The position numbers and the translations under genes were made by a program. From an uncultured Phycisphaerales bacterium (lineage in GTDB: Bacteria > Planctomycetota > Phycisphaerae > Phycisphaerales > UBA1924), in contig CALLYM010000240.1 of assembly GCA_937858155.1 (NCBI GenBank), positions 1 through 39,579 of the forward strand: a DNA stretch of 39,579 nucleotides, given 5' to 3'. Numbering within the stretch: the stretch's first letter is position 1; each line of letters opens with the position of its first letter. Of this stretch, positions 8,406 through 16,742 are shown piece by piece. The notes beneath the pieces were generated by a model. It did no database searches. It saw only the letters and a program-made list of their open reading frames with translations, and had not been told where the DNA came from.

Positions 8406-9707
8406 ATGCCCGACGGCTTCTCCAAGTATCAGTCCTTCTACGCCCGGCCGCCCGCGATTGTCGTCGAGTGGCACGACGACCGCACGGACGCTGTGGGCTG
8501 GCTCTGTATCGATTCGCTCACCGGCGGAGCGGCCGGGGGCGGGACGCGCATGCGCGCGGGCGGCACCCGTGAGGAGGCCATCTTCCTCGCGAAGACCATG
8601 GGTGTGAAGTTCCGGGCGTGCGGGCCGCGCATCGGCGGCGGCAAGAGTGTCATCCGCTTCAACGCGGCGAGCCCGAAAGACATCAAGCACGGCGTCCTTG
8701 AACGCTGGTACCGGCACATCGGGCCTTACCTCAAGTCCTGCTATGGCACCGGCGGTGACGTCGGCGTGGACGAGGTGGATGAGGCAACAGCGATCACGAG
8801 CCGTGTGCTGGGGCTGAAGCATGTGCAGGAGGGCATCGCGCGCGGCCACACGTGGACGGACGACAACCCGGCGGACCGCGAGGGCCCTGAGCCCAAGATC
8901 GATCGCTTGAAGCACGGCGTCGAAGCTCTTGTGAAGCTCGACGACCTGCCAGGACCACGGTCGGGGGGCGCATGGATGGTCGCCGATGTTGTCACGGGGC
9001 TTGGCGTGGCGCGCAGCGTGGAGGCGTTTTACCGGGTGCGGGGGCGCTCGTTGAAGGGCCAGCGGGTCATCATTGAGGGCTTCGGCGCCGTCGGTGCGTT
9101 TGCGGCGTACTACCTTGGCAAGAGCGGCGCGGTGACGATCGCCGCCAGCACGCGTAACGCGGACGGCACCATCCGCGTGGTGCTGAACAAGAACGGGCTG
9201 GACGTGCACCGGCTGATCGCGGCCCGCGACGGGACGAACCTGCCCGCGTCCTTTGAGCATGGGGGATCGCAGGCCATCGACACAGCCAGCGGCGACGAGC
9301 TGCTCTCGATGCAGGCGGACGTGTACATTCCCGCCGCGGCCAGCCACACCACGACGGCCGCCCGCCTCTCGCTGCTGCGTCAGCGTGGGATCAAGGTCAT
9401 CTCGTGCGGGGCGAACAACGCCTTTGCGTACGACGCGCGGAAGCAGCGTGTGGAAGACTGGGTGGGCGACATGCTCACGCTCCAGCGCGACGCCGATACC
9501 CACTTTGCGATCATCCCCGACTTCATCGCCAATTGCGGGATGGCCCGCGTGTTCAACTACCTGATGTCGGCGGGCAGCAAAGCGGATGCCGGCGCGATCC
9601 TGCGGGACGCGGGCGATCTCATCGATCAGCGCGTGCAGGAAATGCTCGCGGGCCACACGGGCGACCACGGGCTGCTCAACCGCTCGTACGAGGTCTTCGT
9701 GCCCTGA
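8406..9707 (+). CDS. Glu/Leu/Phe/Val dehydrogenase family protein
   Basis: Cytosolic NAD(P)-dependent amino-acid dehydrogenase of 433 residues, catalysing reversible oxidative deamination of an amino acid to its 2-oxo acid. The N-terminal domain has G-G-G-T-R-M-R-A-G-G-T-R-E-E-A, then K68 in M-G-V-K and K80 in G-G-G-K-S-V-I, twelve residues apart as the substrate-binding and catalytic lysines are in leucine dehydrogenase. The Rossmann nucleotide-binding motif G-F-G-A-V-G is at 225-230. The spacing and the G-G-G-K-S-V-I form resemble Leu/Val dehydrogenases more than classic GdhA, but at 433 residues it is longer than a typical leucine dehydrogenase (about 365), so substrate is left open. AGGAA upstream serves as ribosome binding site. 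It converges on the DUF4056-like gene 31 bases away. Confidence 0.88.
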   Translation: MPDGFSKYQSFYARPPAIVVEWHDDRTDAVGWLCIDSLTGGAAGGGTRMRAGGTREEAIFLAKTMGVKFRACGPRIGGGKSVIRFNAASPKDIKHGVLERWYRHIGPYLKSCYGTGGDVGVDEVDEATAITSRVLGLKHVQEGIARGHTWTDDNPADREGPEPKIDRLKHGVEALVKLDDLPGPRSGGAWMVADVVTGLGVARSVEAFYRVRGRSLKGQRVIIEGFGAVGAFAAYYLGKSGAVTIAASTRNADGTIRVVLNKNGLDVHRLIAARDGTNLPASFEHGGSQAIDTASGDELLSMQADVYIPAAASHTTTAARLSLLRQRGIKVISCGANNAFAYDARKQRVEDWVGDMLTLQRDADTHFAIIPDFIANCGMARVFNYLMSAGSKADAGAILRDAGDLIDQRVQEMLAGHTGDHGLLNRSYEVFVP

Positions 9708-9738
9708 TCACGTTGCTGCGGTTGGCACGTGTCTTTGC

Positions 9739-10893
9739 CTACTTCTTGACGGGCAGAGATCCAACGTCGCCCTCGCTCTCCACGCGTGCCGTGCTTGGTC
9801 TGGCGGGTGCGATGAATTGGGCAACGACCGGCCCGCTGGACCCGATTGCGGCATGTCGCGTGGGCAACGCCGGCACGGCGGCATCCCCTTGCCGCAGCAC
9901 GACGGTGCGGGCCTTGGCGGCGAGGTCCACCGCGACGTCGTCCACCACGCGGTCAAGGTCTGCCACGCCACGGATTGTCGTTGAGCCAAGCACCGCCTTC
10001 ACGCGCTCGCGGGTCACGGGCTGCACTTCGATCGTGATCCAATCCGCTGGCACGGGCGCGGTGAATGCCGGCAGCGAAAACTCCAGGTCCCCCTGGCGCG
10101 CGCCCCCAGTGGTGGTCAGCAGGAGCGGGCGCTTGGGTGAACCATCGAGGTGCACGGCGGCGTCGCGCAGGATTGGTGAGTTGCCCTCCCACCATGCGCC
10201 TCGGGCGTCGGTGCATGCGTCCAGCGTGCCGGCGGGCGTGCGGGGCTCAAGCGATGTGATGTCTGCGCCGATCTGCGCGGTCATTTGTGTGTCGTAGGTC
10301 TGTTCCGTCGCGCCGGCGTCGATGACCTCTTCCGCTGCACGGACGCCCAGGATGTGCGACATCACATCGTCGCAGGTGAAGGCAGACCGCTTCTCCGACA
10401 CCAGTGCCACCATCGAGTGCCCGTACCACGTCGCGGCCTCGTGCCAGGTGAGCACCGCGTACGACACGTGGGCCGCGAGCGCGGCGTCGTTGTCCGGGGT
10501 TTCGGGCACGAGCACGCGGACACGCGCGCCTTCAAAGTCAAACACCAACGGCTGAGGGCCCGGCGTGCCGTTCCGGGCCGCTTTCGTCCGCGCGTCCTGG
10601 ATGCTCGCGAAGGCGTACCAGGTCCAGTCCGCCGCGTTACGCAGGTGCACAATGTCCACGAACCCTGCTCGCTCTGTGTAGAGGATTCCCCGCTCACCCT
10701 CGCTCTCGAATGGACGATCGGCCCAGCCCGAGTAGTGGTGCTCTCCCAGGTCGCCCGCGTCGGCGGCGTGGAACAGGCTCGTCACGCCCGGGAACGGCAG
10801 TGCGCCAAACCGCGTATGGGGCTGCGGGCGCTCGTGCGAGGCGCATGAGGCCACCGCAAGCGACAACATCGCCGCGCCGACAAGTCGGCACAT
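9739..10893 (-). CDS. DUF4056-like lipoprotein
   Basis: Predicted lipoprotein of 384 residues. I start it at the ATG at 10893: GAGGG lies 5 bases upstream and the protein then begins with a lipoprotein signal (M-C-R-L-V-G-A-A-M-L-S-L-A-V-A-S-C). The frame is open to a GTG at 11073 that overlaps the upstream stop, but the intervening translation (many Cys/Arg/His) looks non-coding. The segment G-I-L-Y-T-E-R-A-G-F-V-D-I-V-H-L-R-N-A-A-D-W-T split around residue 90 resembles the Y-T-x-R-x-G-F-I-D-I-x-H-x-R signature I associate with DUF4056 proteins; that recall should be confirmed by a Pfam search. Function is unknown. It is the last gene of a long minus-strand block. Confidence 0.72.
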   Translation of the reverse strand: MCRLVGAAMLSLAVASCASHERPQPHTRFGALPFPGVTSLFHAADAGDLGEHHYSGWADRPFESEGERGILYTERAGFVDIVHLRNAADWTWYAFASIQDARTKAARNGTPGPQPLVFDFEGARVRVLVPETPDNDAALAAHVSYAVLTWHEAATWYGHSMVALVSEKRSAFTCDDVMSHILGVRAAEEVIDAGATEQTYDTQMTAQIGADITSLEPRTPAGTLDACTDARGAWWEGNSPILRDAAVHLDGSPKRPLLLTTTGGARQGDLEFSLPAFTAPVPADWITIEVQPVTRERVKAVLGSTTIRGVADLDRVVDDVAVDLAAKARTVVLRQGDAAVPALPTRHAAIGSSGPVVAQFIAPARPSTARVESEGDVGSLPVKK

Positions 10894-11069
10894 GCTCGCC
10901 CTCAGCAACCGGATTGCCCCTTGTGCTTTCAAATCACCTCCCCGAACCGACCAATAGTCTACATCCGTACACCTGTGACGCAACCACCTTTGTGGTCGAT
11001 CCACGCAGGAACACTGCTTTGATGCCCGGTAATGCTCAATGGTGCATGCACCGCACGTCCGGTAGCAAC

Positions 11070-11423
11070 TCACCTGCCGTTCATGTACACCGTGAAAGGC
11101 TGCTGACCTTCGACGATGCGGATGTCCGTGCGTTGCTCCCTGTTCTGCACGCGGACAGTCCTGTGCGTGCCGTCCGGGAGTGTCACCACCACGTCGAACG
11201 GATCAGAACTTGAAAAGTGCGTGCTCGCCCCTGCGGGCAGCGATAGCCCGCCAGCGCCGCCCTGAAACTGTGCGTGCGCGCCGATCTCTGTGGATGTGTC
11301 GTTGCGCAGGTCCATCGCGTAGTCACGCCACGCGCCACACCCCAGCATGAGTGACAGAACACACACGCCAGGGGCAATTGATCTGCGTGAAGGGCGCGCG
11401 GCGATATCGAAAGGAGTCGACAT
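11070..11423 (-). CDS. Small predicted lipoprotein, unknown function
   Basis: Hypothetical exported protein of 117 residues. The ATG at 11423 has GGGAG 5 bases upstream. Residues 15-30 form a short hydrophobic stretch ending L-S-L-M-L-G-C-G-A-W, compatible with a lipobox with C29. The mature part is rich in beta-strand-forming residues (T-H-F-S-S-S-D-P-F-D-V-V-V-T-L-P, then T-V-R-V-Q-N-R-E-Q-R-T-D-I-R-I-V) and may be a small beta-sandwich. It lies 57 bases downstream of the VIT/VWA gene on the same strand and may belong to that operon. Confidence 0.65.
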   Translation of the reverse strand: MSTPFDIAARPSRRSIAPGVCVLSLMLGCGAWRDYAMDLRNDTSTEIGAHAQFQGGAGGLSLPAGASTHFSSSDPFDVVVTLPDGTHRTVRVQNREQRTDIRIVEGQQPFTVYMNGR

Positions 11424-11480
11424 GAGAGCTCCCGAAAGTCAAACGGACAACAAGAACTCAGGGTTCCGGCAGGAGACGTG

Positions 11481-14000
11481 TCACTTCTCCTGCACCGTTG
11501 TTCCATACCTGGTCCCCTCCGGGACCGGCACAGGCACATTGACCGTTGTGCCGAACGTGCCCGCCGTCCGCTGGGAAGAATCCACCGCTACAAACGCGGT
11601 GAACGCCGACATGAGGCTGTAATCCAATGCCGTCTGGCGTGTCTCCGCGGCGAGCACCGGTCGGTCGCTGACGACGGCGGCTTCGGCGAGTTCCGTCAGC
11701 TTCGCCCGTGCCCAGACCTTGGGGATGGCCTTACGGGCGAGCGCGGTCTCCGCGCGGACGGCCTGTGCGATCATGCTGACCTCCTGCCCGCCGCAGCGGC
11801 CCTTGACCGTCAGACTTGTCGGCGCGGAACCCTTGTAGCGCCCCACGACGACGACGGGCCTGCCCACAAAAACGTCGGGGATCCGGCATGGGAAGACATC
11901 GCAGACCGAAGATTCGCCTTCGCTCGTGCCGGTCTGGATGGTGACGTGCGTCATCGCGGGGTGGCTGATGCGGTCAAAGTATTGATCCATCACCTCTCCC
12001 GAGGAGTCGTTGAAGGAGAGGTAGGCCGCGGCCCCGCGGCCCATCCGGGCCATCGAGTCCATCAGCGCGCGGTTGGGGCCGCTGCCCACACCGAACGAGA
12101 ACACCCGCGAGGCCCCGAGCCCGGCGTACAGGTTTCGCAGCACGTCGTCCTCGTTGCCGATGAAGCCGTCGGTGAGGAAGGCGACGTAGCGTGGGCGCAG
12201 GTCGTCCGACGGGAACCCGAGCGCGGCCTTGATGCCCTCGACCATGTATGTGCCGCCCTCGCTCTGGAGGCGTGCGAGGTACTCGCGCGCAGCGCGTATG
12301 TTCTGCGGGCTGGCGTCGAGCGTGCGCGCGCCGAGCTGGCTCGCGTTGTTCGAGAAGTTGATGAGCTGGAACGTGTCGCCGGGCTGCATGCGGGCCAGGC
12401 CCCGCTCGATCGCTTCCTTGGCCTGTTCGATCGGCCGCCCATTCATGCTGCCCGAACAGTCCAGCACGAAGACCATTTCGACCGGCCCGCGCGGCACGCT
12501 CTTGAGGCTCGCGGGCGGCACCAGCAGCAGGTTGAAGTAGCCCGTCGTCGGGTCACGCTCATCGGCCTGCGTGAGCAGCGCGGACTGCAGGCGGTCGCCC
12601 GCGACATGCACGCGGAGGACAAAGTCCTTGTTCGGCACGGAATCGTTGCGGCTCAGCGTGACGTGCGCGCCGGTCACGCCCTGCAGCCGCGTTTCGACGG
12701 CGTGGTTCACGCTCTCCACGCGGGCGATGGGCAGCCCAGCGTCGATATCGACCGTGAGGCTGATGTCGTGCCCGCTGCGCTCGTTGGGCCGGAGGTACTG
12801 CACCTCGGTGCTCTGACCGCTTGCTCCGGCGTTGCCGCGGCCCACGGCCCCCACGCCGTCGCTTGTCCCCGGGGGGTTGAACCGCGGACCGACGACCATC
12901 GGGAAGACAAACTCGAACGCGCCGTCGGAATATGTCAGGGGGCCAAAGTACGTGACGGCGACGTCGATGGACTTGCCGGGCTCGATATTGGCGACCTTCT
13001 GCGTGAAGATGTTGGCGCGCTCCTGGGTCAAAAGGCTTGCGACGTAGCCCTGGTTCCTGGCCTCGGTGTAAATTTGCTCTGCCTCCGCCCGGTCGCGGAT
13101 GATGCCGCGGATGTGGCGGTCGCCGATGGTCATGACGAACTCACTGACGGCGGCGTTTTCCGGGAGCGGGAAGGCGTAGACCGCCTCGATCTTGCTGGAG
13201 TAGGGGTTGTGGAATGTCTGGGTGACCTCTACGCCCGAAAGGTGACCGACGATGGAGGCCTTGACGTCGGTGTGCTCGAGCGGAACAGCGACCTGCTTCT
13301 GCTGCGGATCGAGTTCGACTGGGAGCGTGGTGTAAAGCGTGCCGGTGCCTGGGGTGTCGTCATCAGGGGCGGGCGGCGCGGGTGGCTTGGTGATGATCCA
13401 GACCTCGGTGTTGGCGGCGGAGAGAGCGTCCTTGGCCCAGGATGGTGCGGGGGTGGTGGAGATAACGCGGCGGGAGTCGCGCGCGACGAACCTGTTGCCG
13501 GTGAGGAGCGGGATGTCGCCCAGCATGGGCACGGAGGGTGGAGTGGTTGTGGTGGTGGGCGCGGGAGTGTTCGTGGGATTGACCGGACGCGGGGCCGGAT
13601 CGAATGCTGCTGAGGGTTGATTGAGGTTTGGCTCTAGGTCAAGTGTCAGTCCGTCGTTGTTGTAGTCGGTGCTGCCTTTCTCTTGGTCGATGCCGAACTT
13701 GCTCCATAGGACGCCACCCTCGGGTTTCGAAGACGGCGGGGTGGATGCAGCACCCTGCCCTGCAGCGGCCAGCCCTTTGCCGAGGTCCAGGTCGTAGGAC
13801 CGCGAGTAGTCGTTGTATGTTGTGGTGGAGTTCGATGGCGTTGTTGAAGGTGACGCCGGGACGGGAGCGTTCGCCATACCGCCCAAGCCGATCGCGACAC
13901 GCTGACTGCTCCGCGCGTTGCCCGCGCACGCCGCGAACCACGTTGCGCCGCACGCGAGCAGTGCGAGCGAGCACAGAATGACGATCTGCCTGGTCTTCAC
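11481..14000 (-). CDS. VIT and VWA domain surface protein
   Basis: Large exported protein of 839 residues. An N-terminal signal (V-I-L-C-S-L-A-L-L-A-C-G-A-T-W-F-A-A-C, possibly lipidated) leads to a low-complexity linker up to about residue 235, a VIT domain (about 240-375, with the typical T-F-H-N-P-Y and Y-A-F-P-L-P-E-N-A-A-V motifs) and a von Willebrand A domain (about 505-690) with an intact metal-ion-dependent adhesion site D-C-S-G-S at 514-518. VIT/VWA proteins mediate adhesion or protein scaffolding. One EF-hand-like loop (D-Y-N-N-D-G-L-T-L-D-L-E, 112-123) sits in the linker. The start is the GTG at 14000, with AAGGAAGTG upstream; it begins 3 bases after the cohesin-like gene ends, so the two are in one operon with the sigma factor. 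Confidence 0.88.
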   Translation of the reverse strand: MKTRQIVILCSLALLACGATWFAACAGNARSSQRVAIGLGGMANAPVPASPSTTPSNSTTTYNDYSRSYDLDLGKGLAAAGQGAASTPPSSKPEGGVLWSKFGIDQEKGSTDYNNDGLTLDLEPNLNQPSAAFDPAPRPVNPTNTPAPTTTTTPPSVPMLGDIPLLTGNRFVARDSRRVISTTPAPSWAKDALSAANTEVWIITKPPAPPAPDDDTPGTGTLYTTLPVELDPQQKQVAVPLEHTDVKASIVGHLSGVEVTQTFHNPYSSKIEAVYAFPLPENAAVSEFVMTIGDRHIRGIIRDRAEAEQIYTEARNQGYVASLLTQERANIFTQKVANIEPGKSIDVAVTYFGPLTYSDGAFEFVFPMVVGPRFNPPGTSDGVGAVGRGNAGASGQSTEVQYLRPNERSGHDISLTVDIDAGLPIARVESVNHAVETRLQGVTGAHVTLSRNDSVPNKDFVLRVHVAGDRLQSALLTQADERDPTTGYFNLLLVPPASLKSVPRGPVEMVFVLDCSGSMNGRPIEQAKEAIERGLARMQPGDTFQLINFSNNASQLGARTLDASPQNIRAAREYLARLQSEGGTYMVEGIKAALGFPSDDLRPRYVAFLTDGFIGNEDDVLRNLYAGLGASRVFSFGVGSGPNRALMDSMARMGRGAAAYLSFNDSSGEVMDQYFDRISHPAMTHVTIQTGTSEGESSVCDVFPCRIPDVFVGRPVVVVGRYKGSAPTSLTVKGRCGGQEVSMIAQAVRAETALARKAIPKVWARAKLTELAEAAVVSDRPVLAAETRQTALDYSLMSAFTAFVAVDSSQRTAGTFGTTVNVPVPVPEGTRYGTTVQEK

Positions 14001-14003
14001 GCG

Positions 14004-14570
14004 TCACTTCCTTTCGATGGTCCCATTATCGTGTGCGCTGTCGCGCATAATGGTGTCTTCTTGAACAAGCGTCCACAAGGCTGTGGCGGCGATCCTCTCC
14101 GCATCCGCACCAGCCGCAGTGGTGAGCGTGAGGGTGCACGTGGGTGTTGCCGATGAACTCATCAGGTGGATGCGGGCCACACGGACACTTCCGCGAGGCA
14201 ATTGGTCAGGTGGGAGCGTGGATAGTGCTCCGATGATGACGCGCTCGCTCTGGATGGCACGCTCGTCGTAGTAGGGCGCAGCATGGAATGGGCCGACATC
14301 TCCCCCTTCCACGCCAACCACCTTCACGGGGCCGTCGTCTGTTGCGGAAAAGTCAACCTGGTACGCCGCGAGCGGGGACTGGCCGGAGTCGATGAATATG
14401 TCCACCGCCACAAACCGCGCACGCATCGACGCGGGCTGCACCCGGGTCGTCGTTGCGTACCTGGTGCCGACTTGGGCGTGCGGGCGTGAAGATGTTCCGC
14501 ACAGCTCGCGGCGGAGCGGCGCAAGGGCGAGCATGAGTGCGATCGCCGCCACGAGGCCCAAGAACCTCAT
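14004..14570 (-). CDS. Secreted cohesin-like protein
   Basis: Exported protein of 188 residues: signal peptide at 1-20 and one beta-rich domain at about 48-170. The segment V-D-I-F-I-D-S-G-Q-S-P-L-A-A-Y-Q-V-D-F followed by V-V-G-V-E-G-G, a P-Y-Y-D loop and G-S-V-R-V-A-R-I-H-L follows the strand order of cohesin/CBM-like jelly-roll sandwiches, with the A-Y-Q motif in the place where cohesins have their conserved strand. I call it cohesin-like from this pattern; a structure-based search is needed to be sure. Its start overlaps the stop of the dockerin-bearing gene by 4 bases (ATGA) and it ends 3 bases before the VIT/VWA gene. The adjacency of a dockerin gene is strong context for a cohesin role. 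Confidence 0.65.
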   Translation of the reverse strand: MRFLGLVAAIALMLALAPLRRELCGTSSRPHAQVGTRYATTTRVQPASMRARFVAVDIFIDSGQSPLAAYQVDFSATDDGPVKVVGVEGGDVGPFHAAPYYDERAIQSERVIIGALSTLPPDQLPRGSVRVARIHLMSSSATPTCTLTLTTAAGADAERIAATALWTLVQEDTIMRDSAHDNGTIERK

Positions 14571-15124
14571 GCTCCACCACCCTTCCCGGTCCTGATGCTC
14601 ACCGCGAGCATCGCAACAACGTCCACGTCGCGTGAGTCCACGACTCCGTCGGCGTTCTGGTCGTCGCCCGGCTGGACGACCGAGCGCTGCACGCGTTGAG
14701 CCAGCGCGAGCGCATCGCGCATGTCGACGGATCCGTCGCGGTTCAGGTCGCCTGGCACCACGGCGTGGGGGAGCGCCCCGGCCGTACGCCCACCCTTTTC
14801 AAACTCCCCAGACTCCAGCCCGGACGCGAACGCCGGCGGGTGCTGGACGCCCAATCGGCTCGTGTTGCTCGGCCACGCCACCCATACCGCCAGCGCCAGC
14901 CCTGCTGCGGCCGCGAGCGGTGCGGCGAGGAGGATCCGCCGCTGGAACGCTCGGCGGGCCGCGATGCGGCGGGCATGGGTGAGGATGGCGTCCTGAACAT
15001 GCGCCGGAATGGGTGCCCGCGCGTGCAACGCCCGCAGACGCTGGGCAACGTCGTCCGAGACCGGGGGTATGTCGTCGAAATTGGGCACCGTGGGTGGAAT
15101 GCGCGTCGGTGGGGTGCGGTTCAT
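14567..15124 (-). CDS. Anti-sigma-like membrane protein with C-terminal dockerin
   Basis: Single-pass membrane protein of 185 residues. Residues 1-62 are a soluble, basic N-terminal part with a helical segment; 63-83 form one membrane span (I-L-L-A-A-P-L-A-A-A-A-G-L-A-L-A-V). The outer part ends in a canonical type-I dockerin: two 12-residue Ca2+ loops, D126-x-N128-x-D130-G with D134 and D137, and D155-x-N157-x-D159-G with D163 and D166, each followed by a short helix. The gene is 71 bases downstream of an ECF sigma factor, the usual place for an anti-sigma factor, and has the corresponding topology, but no zinc-binding anti-sigma H-x3-C-x2-C motif is visible. AAGGA lies 5 bases before the ATG. 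The combination of sigma-linked sensor topology and dockerin is unusual. Confidence 0.8.
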   Translation of the reverse strand: MNRTPPTRIPPTVPNFDDIPPVSDDVAQRLRALHARAPIPAHVQDAILTHARRIAARRAFQRRILLAAPLAAAAGLALAVWVAWPSNTSRLGVQHPPAFASGLESGEFEKGGRTAGALPHAVVPGDLNRDGSVDMRDALALAQRVQRSVVQPGDDQNADGVVDSRDVDVVAMLAVSIRTGKGGGA

Positions 15125-15195
15125 GAGATTCCTTGGAATTGGATGGTTTGTTGGAAGTGCGTAATCCCGACCAAAGCCCGGCAGCCCCGTGGCGT

Positions 15196-15732
15196 TCAGG
15201 TCTCCATGGTCTTCAGAGCGTGATGGAGGCGTGACTTCACCGTTCCCTCGGGGATGCCCAGCGCAATCGAGACTTCCTCGACGCTCATCTCTTCCACCAC
15301 CCGCAGCAGCACTACCTCCCGCTGGTCATCAGGCAAGCGGGCAAGGCGATGGCGAAGGTCGTCAGTGTCCACCGGCTGAACATCCGCGACGGCGGGGCCA
15401 GCTCTGTCCAAATCGGCTTCACCCCCCACAAGCCTCAGCCCGCGTTCCTTGCGTCGGCGCTCGGCGACGATGTTCCTGATGACCGGGTAGAGCCACGTTG
15501 AGAGCTTGGCCGTCATCCGCAGCCGCGGGGCATGATTGACCAGGCGTGTGAATGCCTCCTGGAATGCGTCCATCGCCTCGCTCTCGTCCCGCGCGAACCG
15601 TCGTGCGGTACGGGCGGCGAAGTCTTTGTGACGCTCATAGATCGCCTCGAACGCGCGCACCTCTCCGCGCAGATACGTGGCGATCAAGTCAGTGTCGGTG
15701 CGGGGATCGGTGGGCGGCGGGGACACGCCCAT
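15196..15732 (-). CDS. ECF-type sigma-70 family RNA polymerase sigma factor
   Basis: Sigma factor of 178 residues with the two-domain ECF layout. Region 2 (about 15-85) includes A-F-E-A-I-Y-E-R-H-K-D-F-A, D-A-F-Q-E-A-F-T-R-L and the W-L-Y-P-V-I-R-N-I-V-A-E-R-R-R core-binding helix; region 4 (about 125-176) has L-P-D-D-Q-R-E-V-V-L-L-R and the helix-turn-helix G-I-P-E-G-T-V-K-S-R-L-H-H-A. It directs RNA polymerase to a specific promoter set. It heads a minus-strand cluster with the dockerin membrane protein, cohesin-like protein and VIT/VWA protein, which are its likely regulatory partner and targets. No clear Shine-Dalgarno precedes the ATG at 15732, so translation may be leaderless or begin at the neighbouring GTG. 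Confidence 0.92.
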   Translation of the reverse strand: MGVSPPPTDPRTDTDLIATYLRGEVRAFEAIYERHKDFAARTARRFARDESEAMDAFQEAFTRLVNHAPRLRMTAKLSTWLYPVIRNIVAERRRKERGLRLVGGEADLDRAGPAVADVQPVDTDDLRHRLARLPDDQREVVLLRVVEEMSVEEVSIALGIPEGTVKSRLHHALKTMET

Positions 15733-15774
15733 AGGCTAGCGGAAGACGGAGGTCGGTGCGCCGCCGCCCGACCG

Positions 15775-16689
15775 TCACGTACCCGCTTCGTCCTGCGCGG
15801 GCGTGAATTCCGCCTGCTCCATAACGTACAGCCCCACGAGCCAGCTCTTGACGACGTAGGGCTTCACGCTGAACTTTCCGGTCACGCGCCCGCTGACGGC
15901 ATACCGCGCGTCGCCGGTGATTGCCTTCGAGAGCTGCACCTCCACGGCGTCGTAGGGCGTGGGAGGAACGCCGATGCAGCACCCGTCCCACATGTTGAGC
16001 ATCGCGAGAAGTTCCTTGGGCTGGGTGGTCATGAGCGGGAACGAGACGTAACCATCCAGCCGCACGTACTTGTCCTGCAGGATGGCGACAACCTCGGGAA
16101 TCCGCAGGGAGTTGTTGGTGGGATCAAACACCGCCTCCGCGCTCACCAGCGCGTCCCACGGGACGATGTACGGACTCGCCTGAGTTCCTTCACCCTTGAT
16201 CACAATGTCGCCAAAGGCGACGCCGTCCTCCGTGCGTGTCACCATTGCAGCGCCCATGACGTCGTACTCGCCGATTTTCGCGGGGGTAAGGGTCGGGGGC
16301 ACCAGCGGTGGCAATGGCTTTGTGCCCTTGACAGCGGAAGGTGCACCCGCCGCCGGGACAATCGCTGCAGGCTTGGGAACATGGACAGTTGGAGAGGATG
16401 CAGAACCTCGGGAGGACGCTGCCGGAGATAACGGAGCACTCGCGTGCGCCGCGGATGCCGATGAGCTGGGAGGAGTGACGGCAGGAAGGGCATCGGGCGA
16501 CGCACCCTCTGGACTCGCCTTGGCGGCCTCTGGTGACGCGGCACGGTCCAGGCCCTTCACCTGCGCCGCCGAAGCCTGCTCACTGGGTTGCACCTCCCGA
16601 GCGGCGTGGCGCTGGCGCAGCGCCGAGACACCAAAGAGGGCGGCGGTAAGCAGAGCGAGGAGCAGCAGTACGGTCCAGAACCAACGCAT
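15775..16689 (-). CDS. DUF3299-like membrane-anchored protein
   Basis: Protein of 304 residues with one N-terminal membrane anchor (4-22), a long Ala/Ser/Pro linker (30-135) and a C-terminal globular domain. The stretch Y-V-R-L-D-G-Y-V-S-F-P-L (208-219) followed by C-C-I-G-V-P-P-T-P-Y-D (237-247) matches the pattern I know from DUF3299 (G-[FY]-V-x-P-L then C-x-H-V-P-P-P-P). Such genes sit next to FtsX-type ABC transporters in Proteobacteria, as here, where it follows the permease by 53 bases. The start is the ATG at 16689; TAGGAT lies 5 bases upstream. Upstream in-frame codons are dominated by Arg/Gly and overlap the permease gene, so I reject them. The role is probably periplasmic, assisting the ABC system. 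Confidence 0.7.
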   Translation of the reverse strand: MRWFWTVLLLLALLTAALFGVSALRQRHAAREVQPSEQASAAQVKGLDRAASPEAAKASPEGASPDALPAVTPPSSSASAAHASAPLSPAASSRGSASSPTVHVPKPAAIVPAAGAPSAVKGTKPLPPLVPPTLTPAKIGEYDVMGAAMVTRTEDGVAFGDIVIKGEGTQASPYIVPWDALVSAEAVFDPTNNSLRIPEVVAILQDKYVRLDGYVSFPLMTTQPKELLAMLNMWDGCCIGVPPTPYDAVEVQLSKAITGDARYAVSGRVTGKFSVKPYVVKSWLVGLYVMEQAEFTPAQDEAGT

Positions 16690-16742
16690 AAGAAATCCTA
16701 AGGGACAAAGGGCTGCCGCACGCCAGACCCAGGAAACCAGGC

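Noticed and set aside
10894..11073. A start at 11073 (GTG overlapping the upstream TGA) for the DUF4056-like gene
   Set aside because: The extra 60 residues are Cys/Arg/His-rich and lack a signal, whereas the ATG at 10893 has a Shine-Dalgarno and a lipoprotein signal.
11478..13613. A 711-codon + strand frame over the VIT/VWA gene
   Set aside because: Antisense shadow with Arg/Val/Ala bias and no domain; the minus strand has an unambiguous VIT/VWA protein.
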